A stretch of 43,423 bases of DNA from positions 1-43,423 of IMG/VR virus record IMGVR_UViG_3300021142_000061. One strand, given 5' to 3'. Below, in pieces: positions 38,047 through 43,423 of this stretch. This DNA is from a virus. Under the pieces are notes generated by a model. The model made no database searches, had not been told where the DNA came from, and saw only the letters and a program-made list of their open reading frames with translations. Position numbers and translations under genes: made by a program. Each line of letters begins with the position of its first letter. Positions within the stretch are counted from its first letter, which is position 1.

Positions 38047-39475
38047 TATCAGCCCACCATTTACATTCATTATACCATTCAATCATTTCTGGATATGTTT
38101 CGATAAAGTTAGTTTTACGACGAGCATCATGTTCATTAAAGAAACGATAGAAATCTGCCATTGTTTTAGTATCTTCACGACGATGTTCGTGCATCCAATC
38201 TACTACACGCTGTAGTTTTACAACTTCATAATCTTTGAATCCATTAAATCGTGTATCTAGTGTTTCAGTTTTTGGTTGCATCCAGTGCACGACATTTTGT
38301 AAAAACCATGCATAACTTTCAGGTAGTATATCAATACATTGCCAAGCTGGTTCACGCAAGATAGGTGTATCAAACCAAACACGCTGATATGTTGTGCTAT
38401 ATTTTGCACGAAGTTCAAGTATCCATTGCATCAATTCTTTGAGGCTTGTTATATTGAGAACATTCATTGTAATAATAAATGTAACGCTATTGCGACTAGG
38501 AACTTCAGTTAAAAACCGTTCTACATTCCTTTTCATGAGTTCAAAATCTAAACCATGACGACCATATTCACCACGCTCACCGTAACCATCAATACTAACA
38601 AATTGCATAAAGTGTTCTAATACACCATTTCCACACATGTGTTTTACATAAGTCAAATACTTGTCAAACACATATTCATCTTGGCTAAAGTTGCTTGTGA
38701 CGTTAAGATGCAAATCTTTTTTAGGATTATCCAAAACATAATCAAATACACGATAGGTATTTTTATCTAATAGCGGTTCTCCGCCTGTCATGCGAAAATG
38801 TTTTAGGTTTGGGTAGAGTTCGGGCCACCATCGCCAGAACGCATCAACATAAGGATTATCTTCCCGATTCGGTATAGGTTTACGATCACCCCCAAAATAA
38901 GAAGGACTATTATGGCTATTAGAAGTAGGATAAGCACCGTATTCATTAATTTCCTTTTGCCAGGCACTGCTAAACTGCGGTGAACAATAGCTGCACTGTA
39001 GATTGCATACATTGCTAAAATTTACTTCTACATAAGCAGGATTAACATTCCAAGTAGTAGGGTCGCAAGCAATAATTGTATCGTAATGCTCGGCAGCCCA
39101 TGCTTCACCACTTCGGTAGTGGCGGTCACTAAGGTTTCCTGTTGCTTCAACTCGCCAGCAATAACTGCATTCTTCTGGACGTTCGCCGCGTAGCATCTTC
39201 TGCCTTTGCGCCTTTTTGTATTCAGTGTTGTGTAGCGCACTGGGGTTATCGGTGAGATCATCGGCATTAATCCTGTGTAGTGGTGGGTGATAGCAACTAT
39301 TTGTATGACCAGTTGTTAAATGTAAACTGGTTTGCTGCCACTTTGCAAGGCAAAGAGCATGTCCAAGTTTCTGTTGCATTTGCTCAGCAGCCGATAAAAA
39401 ATCACTTTTAAGAGTTTTATCACTGTTTACTGTGGCAACATCACCAGAGTTGTCTAGCCGCGCTTCTAATGACAT
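38039..39475 (-). CDS. Radical SAM enzyme 1 of the array (long 'CxAKW' type)
   Basis: 478 aa. After an N-terminal extension come ALCLAKWQQTSLHLTTG and NSCYHPPLHR (about 40-69) and ECSYCWRVEATG near 116. The radical SAM cysteines are at 157, 161 and 164 (CNLQCSYC), followed by SPQFSSAWQKEIN. FRMTGGEPLLDKNTY lies near 232. The end has HDARRKTNFIETYPEMIEWY. It pairs with enzyme 3 and the 4400 enzyme. Its first 35 bases overlap the end of the glycosyltransferase-like gene at 39441, the longest overlap next to a radical SAM gene. Confidence 0.9.
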   Translation of the reverse strand: MSLEARLDNSGDVATVNSDKTLKSDFLSAAEQMQQKLGHALCLAKWQQTSLHLTTGHTNSCYHPPLHRINADDLTDNPSALHNTEYKKAQRQKMLRGERPEECSYCWRVEATGNLSDRHYRSGEAWAAEHYDTIIACDPTTWNVNPAYVEVNFSNVCNLQCSYCSPQFSSAWQKEINEYGAYPTSNSHNSPSYFGGDRKPIPNREDNPYVDAFWRWWPELYPNLKHFRMTGGEPLLDKNTYRVFDYVLDNPKKDLHLNVTSNFSQDEYVFDKYLTYVKHMCGNGVLEHFMQFVSIDGYGERGEYGRHGLDFELMKRNVERFLTEVPSRNSVTFIITMNVLNITSLKELMQWILELRAKYSTTYQRVWFDTPILREPAWQCIDILPESYAWFLQNVVHWMQPKTETLDTRFNGFKDYEVVKLQRVVDWMHEHRREDTKTMADFYRFFNEHDARRKTNFIETYPEMIEWYNECKWWADNV

Positions 39476-40379
39476 TTCCTACATCTCTTTCTGGTAGCAT
39501 GATATCAATGTTTTGGTATGCTCTTTGATGCTTTTTATACCAAGAACTTTGTTCAGGCGACATGCTAATTATATCAAGATTTAGACGTTTACGCAATATA
39601 TTTGCATAATTTTCGCTTCTTTGTAATCCATCATCCGTTGTATATTGCCACAAATTATCAAGTTTTTTAAAATCACGAACTTCACGATAATCCCAATCAT
39701 CAACAAACATAGTCATATGCGCACCTTGTCTAGCACCCATTATTGCCCATTTGCCAAACTCAACATCCGCACCAACTGTTGCCCAAATAACAAGGTTTGC
39801 ACGATTGCCGTGCCAAGTAGCAGATTCAAATTCTTCTGGTGATGGGCGGCGACCACGATCAAGGCATAATTTAACACCTTCACGAAATCCAGCTTGCCAT
39901 GCTTGTTGCGGCGATGAATTAGGCAGCGTAGTGCTCCATACATCATGCATTGCCCAATAATTATTGTCAAAGCAAAATTCAACAGCAGTATGATCGCTGC
40001 CATCAGTTGCTTCATGAGTTCGCATATTGTTAGCAAAAGTTTTAGTCCAACTACTAATTCCGCCATTGCCATAGCAAAGACCATTAATGATATTACGTGC
40101 TCTCCAACGAAATACACAACTATCATTAAGATGATTAATGCGAAGCTGTTGATTAAAAAACTCTGGATCGGGTTGGTTATCAGCATCTATAAGAATAAAA
40201 CGTTCTGTTTCACTAGCAGCAGCCGCTGCTTTGTGTGCAGCATCACTGCCCTCTATACCATCAACACGCTTTGCCCAAGGTGCAAACGAACGCAAATATG
40301 CAAAGTTAGCATCTGCATTTGGTTCTTTGTAACTTAAAAAGATACAATCCAGTTCACTAATATCAATTAACTCAGGCAT
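39441..40379 (-). CDS. Glycosyltransferase-like protein with DADN motif
   Basis: 312 aa from the ATG at 40379, chosen because AAGGA lies upstream and the overlap with the previous gene becomes 8 bases. DCIFLSYKEPNADANFAYLR (from about 10) is followed by AHKAAAAASETERFILIDADNQPDPEFF, where DADN has the DxD form that binds a metal and NDP-sugar in GT-A enzymes. Later blocks are NGLCYGNGGISSWTK and EFCFDNNYWAMH. It is related to the last gene of the operon (29063). It may glycosylate a virion or surface target; acceptor and sugar are unknown. Confidence 0.72.
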   Translation of the reverse strand: MPELIDISELDCIFLSYKEPNADANFAYLRSFAPWAKRVDGIEGSDAAHKAAAAASETERFILIDADNQPDPEFFNQQLRINHLNDSCVFRWRARNIINGLCYGNGGISSWTKTFANNMRTHEATDGSDHTAVEFCFDNNYWAMHDVWSTTLPNSSPQQAWQAGFREGVKLCLDRGRRPSPEEFESATWHGNRANLVIWATVGADVEFGKWAIMGARQGAHMTMFVDDWDYREVRDFKKLDNLWQYTTDDGLQRSENYANILRKRLNLDIISMSPEQSSWYKKHQRAYQNIDIMLPERDVGNVIRSAARQLW

Positions 40380-40608
40380 ATTTCCATCCTTGCACATTTG
40401 GATAACCAGTTTTTACAGGGAACTGATAATCATCATGCAGCGTATAATAATCTGTGCCGCCTTTTACCAATATATTTTGTGTTGGTATTTTAGGTTGGAG
40501 CATAATTGGTTTTGGAGGTGGATTAGGATCGTTTGGCTTAACTTGTTTGGCAAGTTCTCGTTCAAACTCAGCCCACCAATCCTTGATTTTTTCTTCTTCG
40601 GTATTCAT
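40372..40608 (-). CDS. Small protein of the radical SAM operon, possible modification substrate (78 aa)
   Basis: I chose the ATG at 40608 because MNTEEEKIKDWWAEFERELA at the start matches the beginning of the first operon gene (42170: MNTEELRDAARVAYDRELA). A Pro-rich middle (NDPNPPPKPIMLQP) follows, then ILVKGG and a Tyr/aromatic-rich tail of 29 residues (TDYYTLHDDYQFPVKTGY and onward to KYA). A helical leader, a GG and a short aromatic tail is the outline of a ribosomal peptide precursor, but this could also be an ordinary conserved small protein. It is the smallest gene in the operon and overlaps both neighbours (41 and 8 bases). Confidence 0.6.
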   Translation of the reverse strand: MNTEEEKIKDWWAEFERELAKQVKPNDPNPPPKPIMLQPKIPTQNILVKGGTDYYTLHDDYQFPVKTGYPNVQGWKYA

Positions 40609-41425
40609 GTGAGTATCTATCCAATAATTCATCTGTTGCGAAGGTTTTCTCTACATAATGCAGCGGTCTTGTTTGTTTGTAATGTCCAATCGTTGGGATA
40701 AAATCAGGTTGAATATCCCAATGCAATTGTTCTTGCCAAGGTTGTTTGCTTGGACAATGTTGCAATTCAGATTTCATATGCACGAATCCAAATCCAGTAT
40801 CACGTGGTTTTTTATCTAATATCTTTAATGCAAGGGCATATACTTCATCGGTGCGTGGTTCATCATAACGGCAATTGACGAGATAATTGTCACGATAATA
40901 ATCCCAATCATCTATGATAAAACGCATGATATCATATATTTCTTTACATGCGGTATCATATGTAAAGTAAGTCCATGCACTATAAATGTTTGGCATTAAA
41001 TTTTCATCAAATTGCTGACGATATTTGCGATTATCAATTGCATGTCCATCATAGGTATAAACACTTTGTGTAAAACTATATGTAAATGGAGCATATGTAT
41101 TCCATAACCAACTTAAATCTGTTGTGAATAACATATCACATTCTGTTTTAATTGTGCTTTTATATGGGCTATACGCAAATACTTGACATTCATTTTGCAT
41201 CTTAATCTTGCTGTTTTGTGCAAGGTCATGTTTTAGCACGATAACTTTATCAAATACAGCACGATGTGCATCAGTTACACATTCAGCGGTTTCTTTATCT
41301 ACAATAACACTGAAATTATTATCCAAGATTTGCGTAAGTTTGCAACTTAGTGCTTGAAGATATGCCATTTTAAGATAATCTATATCACCGCTATTCTGTG
41401 CAATACAAAGATAACCGCTGCTCAT
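40568..41425 (-). CDS. Glycosyltransferase-like protein (GT-A type, phage family)
   Basis: 285 aa. YLCIAQNSGDIDYLKMAYLQ at the N-terminus, a Rossmann-like strand FSVIVDKETAE, then FAYSPYKSTIKTECDMLFTT (about 83-102) with ECDM as the DxD-like segment. TYFTYDTACKEIYDIM and a late His near FGFVHMKSELQH follow. The order matches phage proteins I know as putative glycosyltransferases of the GT8/GT32 type. It shares one base with the upstream gene (TAATG). The acceptor is unknown. Confidence 0.72.
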   Translation of the reverse strand: MSSGYLCIAQNSGDIDYLKMAYLQALSCKLTQILDNNFSVIVDKETAECVTDAHRAVFDKVIVLKHDLAQNSKIKMQNECQVFAYSPYKSTIKTECDMLFTTDLSWLWNTYAPFTYSFTQSVYTYDGHAIDNRKYRQQFDENLMPNIYSAWTYFTYDTACKEIYDIMRFIIDDWDYYRDNYLVNCRYDEPRTDEVYALALKILDKKPRDTGFGFVHMKSELQHCPSKQPWQEQLHWDIQPDFIPTIGHYKQTRPLHYVEKTFATDELLDRYSHEYRRRKNQGLVG

Positions 41426-42186
41426 TAAAATTGATCCTTATTCATAAGATGCAAATCTATATTTTTAATACTATTTGCATAAACTTTATCGGTTATATAA
41501 CGATATACAAGTTTATCATCTTCAAATCTATCATAATCTATTTTAGAATCGCAATTGACAAGTGGATAATTCTTAAAACTATAATCCTTCATACCATATC
41601 CACCCATAAGATGAAGTGCTACTGAGAATATAAAATCATTGCGGATTGGAACACGTCGATATTCATAGAGTATGCTATAATATTCATAATGTTCTTGAAC
41701 ATGTTTAGCCATTTCAAATATACGATGGCTTTCGTTGCATTTATTAAAAATGCAAACCGTTGCCCAATACATGTCAATCCTTGTATTGCCAAGTTTAAAT
41801 GATTCTAGCTTATGATTAGTTAAATTATAAACTTGCTTGGTCATTATAAAATCAACATTGCTGTTTAAGTGTGGCAAGAGATTAGAGGTGCAGATAAAAT
41901 AATCACCATCTATGATTAAAGTTCTATCATATGGACTCAAGTCATATAGTTTTGTGCGGATAAGATTGCGCCAAGTGGTATCATCACTTCGCCAGTTATT
42001 GCCAGGTTTTTCAACAACAATTCGTTTATGCGGTCCAATATTACCATCCGTTCTATCAGTTACGATAGTAACAGGGATGTTCAAGTGTTTAGCAACACGG
42101 TCAGCCGCTATCATTGCCATATCAAAATAGATATAGTTCTCATTATCAAATGCAGCAATAAGGCAACCTTTAGAGTTGTTTTGCAT
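41425..42186 (-). CDS. Glycosyltransferase-like protein with DGD motif
   Basis: 253 aa from the ATG at 42186; an upstream TTG lies inside the previous gene. KGCLIAAFDNENYIYFDMAM, then IPVTIVTDRTDG, WRNLIRTKLYDLSPYDRTLI and IDGDYFICTSNLL (about 100-112), in which DGD is the likely metal/NDP-sugar motif. The family resemblance is to the 41425-upstream GT-A type of phage glycosyltransferases, parallel to the next gene. Probably cytoplasmic. Confidence 0.72.
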   Translation of the reverse strand: MQNNSKGCLIAAFDNENYIYFDMAMIAADRVAKHLNIPVTIVTDRTDGNIGPHKRIVVEKPGNNWRSDDTTWRNLIRTKLYDLSPYDRTLIIDGDYFICTSNLLPHLNSNVDFIMTKQVYNLTNHKLESFKLGNTRIDMYWATVCIFNKCNESHRIFEMAKHVQEHYEYYSILYEYRRVPIRNDFIFSVALHLMGGYGMKDYSFKNYPLVNCDSKIDYDRFEDDKLVYRYITDKVYANSIKNIDLHLMNKDQF

Positions 42187-42511
42187 TACGAATTTTTGTA
42201 AACTCTTCGTATTCTGCGGCAAACTCGTTCATGACTTCCCACCAACGGCGCTGACAAATATATAACAGTTCATGCGGAATAACCTTAACTGGAACATCAT
42301 AGGCATCCATCATATAGATTACACCATCCCAATCTTTCCAATTTGGTCCAAACCATGAATGTAAAAAAGCAATAAGTTCTTGGGTTACAATAAACATACC
42401 GCCACCATAATTCACGGTCATTCGTGATTCAATGGCAGTGTTGATGTTTTGTTTTGCCAGTTCACGGTCATACGCTACTCTGGCTGCATCACGCAATTCT
42501 TCTGTATTCAT
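42170..42511 (-). CDS. Hypothetical 113-aa protein, first gene of the radical SAM operon
   Basis: The ATG at 42511 lies 6 bases after the -10 box, so the transcript is probably leaderless. The protein has MNTEELRDAARVAYDRELAK at the start, VNYGGGMFIVTQELIAFLHS (about 34-53), then VIYMMDAYDVPVKVIPHELL and WWEVMNEFAAEYEEFTKIRN. To my recollection this family often accompanies glycosyltransferase-like genes in aquatic phages, but its function is unknown. Its N-terminal block recurs in the 40372 gene. Confidence 0.72.
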   Translation of the reverse strand: MNTEELRDAARVAYDRELAKQNINTAIESRMTVNYGGGMFIVTQELIAFLHSWFGPNWKDWDGVIYMMDAYDVPVKVIPHELLYICQRRWWEVMNEFAAEYEEFTKIRNAKQL

Positions 42512-42517
42512 AAGAGA

Positions 42518-42546
42518 ATTATAACAGATTAGTTAATTGTTGTCAA
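42518..42546 (-). promoter_or_regulatory. Consensus sigma70 promoter of the 13-gene radical SAM operon
   Basis: Read on the minus strand: TTGACA (42546-42541), 17-base gap, TATAAT (42523-42518) preceded by TGT. It is a perfect match to both hexamers. The ATG follows after 6 bases with no ribosome site. The -35 box is 2 bases from the stop of the tail gene. Confidence 0.88.
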
Positions 42547-42547
42547 A

Positions 42548-43423
42548 TTATGCTTGGCTGTTTACTGTATTTGTTATAGTTGGAGTTCCCCAACTATTAG
42601 ATAGATAAGTGGTTTCTGGATAATAGGGCAATATATAAGCAACGGTGGTGCCAGTATTGGTATAACCAAAAGCATTACTATCATTGTCAGTTAATGTTAG
42701 AGTTACTGTAATTGTTCCACTGCCATTATAACTTAATTTAAGATCAACAGAATTGGCATTGTAATTACTATTGCCAGTGCCAGTTTCTGTCATTGTTAAA
42801 AATGATGTTGGAGTAGATGTGAGATTAAAGAATCCACTACCAGTTGCATAAGTTCCACGGGTATATGTCCCTACTGTTCCATAATGAGCAAAAGAGGTTG
42901 CATACAAACCAGTATAAGCATAACCAGTATTAACAAAACTATTCCAAGTTGTAGGAGTTATACTATTACCATTTGATACAAATTGTATTGTGCCACCAGC
43001 ATTAAAGAAATAACGTGCGTTATTATCACTAGCAAAAGCAATAGTCCAAGTTTTAACACTACTTGTATGCCATGTAGTGCCGTTAGATGTACTTGCCTGT
43101 GCTCCACCGCTTGGAGTAGTATAAGATGAGAAACGGTTATTCTGCAAACTTGTAATTTCAGTAGAAATTTGGCTCAAATAAGTTATAATACCACCGCTAC
43201 TTGGTTGCGCAGGAACACCAGTTGTATTATTAAACTGATGCTGTTGCATAGTGCTCATGCGAGAAATCATAGTTGCCCAATCACTTGCTGCAACCACGCC
43301 CGTAATAGAAGTGTTTAGAGTTCCGCTTTGACCATAACCATAGTTACCGCTACCAGTTCCCCATAATTGGTTAACACTGGTTGCAAAACCGTTATAATCA
43401 CTGCCTTGGATTAATCCACCACT
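42548..43423 (-). CDS. C-terminal part of a large virion/tail structural protein, 5' end outside the window
   Basis: The frame is open to the right edge, giving 291 visible residues. It starts with DYNGFATSVNQLWGTGSGNY and GYGQSGTLNTSI, then AASDWATMISRMSTMQQHQF (about 51-70), a block I recognise from large structural proteins of T4-like cyanophages. RYFFNAGGTIQFVSNGNSIT follows and then a Thr/Ser/Gly/Asn-rich beta-structured tail, typical of fibre or baseplate-attached proteins. It has few charged residues and no cysteine. It is a plausible substrate for the modification operon that starts directly after it, on position alone. Confidence 0.78.
   Translation of the reverse strand, partial: SGGLIQGSDYNGFATSVNQLWGTGSGNYGYGQSGTLNTSITGVVAASDWATMISRMSTMQQHQFNNTTGVPAQPSSGGIITYLSQISTEITSLQNNRFSSYTTPSGGAQASTSNGTTWHTSSVKTWTIAFASDNNARYFFNAGGTIQFVSNGNSITPTTWNSFVNTGYAYTGLYATSFAHYGTVGTYTRGTYATGSGFFNLTSTPTSFLTMTETGTGNSNYNANSVDLKLSYNGSGTITVTLTLTDNDSNAFGYTNTGTTVAYILPYYPETTYLSNSWGTPTITNTVNSQA

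Overview
The window is part of the genome of a T4-like myovirus, most probably one infecting an aquatic bacterium. The evidence is a gp43-type family B DNA polymerase, a gp45-type sliding clamp, a T4 RNase H-type 5' nuclease, a DsbA-like protein, dihydrofolate reductase next to thymidylate synthase, a GIY-YIG homing endonuclease, and T4-style late promoter boxes (TATAAATA and relatives). Genes are packed with short overlaps, the base composition is AT-rich, and I saw no tRNA, rRNA, CRISPR array or insertion sequence. Many small proteins resemble conserved unknowns of marine and freshwater T4-like phages. No photosynthesis gene is present, so a cyanobacterial host is not supported, and the host cannot be named.

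Layout. (1) 1-526, minus strand: a small gene and a truncated RelE-like gene behind stacked sigma70 and late promoters. (2) 656-7882, plus strand: a nucleotidase followed by a cluster of proteins with T4 capsid-targeting-like N-termini and basic or cysteine-bearing C-terminal mini-domains. This cluster also holds a lone radical SAM enzyme and a cytoplasmic DctP-like solute-binding protein. (3) 7845-8471, minus strand: the homing endonuclease. (4) 8583-20120, plus strand: polymerase, methyltransferase, clamp, RNase H and many small unknowns, several behind extended -10 sigma70 promoters. It ends with a 38-codon ArfA-like ribosome-rescue gene. (5) 20117-23633: two small unknowns, then a MoxR ATPase plus HExxH/VWA protein pair with its own promoters and strong terminators and a richer G+C content. 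(6) 23712-29083: small unknowns, folA, thyA and a three-gene sugar-nucleotide cassette (epimerase, DegT aminotransferase, Gfo/Idh oxidoreductase). (7) 29063-42511, minus strand: a 13-gene operon in which every gene overlaps the next, behind a consensus sigma70 promoter. It contains six consecutive radical SAM enzymes, four glycosyltransferase-like proteins and three unknowns. (8) 42548-43423, minus strand: the C-terminal part of a large virion/tail protein.

How the genes work together. Replication (43, 45, rnh) and dTMP supply (folA, thyA, nucleotidase) form the core. The sugar cassette and the glycosyltransferase/radical SAM operon meet tail to tail and probably serve one surface- or virion-modification programme; this is inference. 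The radical SAM array is the strongest candidate for an undescribed system. The cluster of putative packaged internal proteins at 2744-7882, and the phage-encoded ArfA-like peptide, are the next most interesting.
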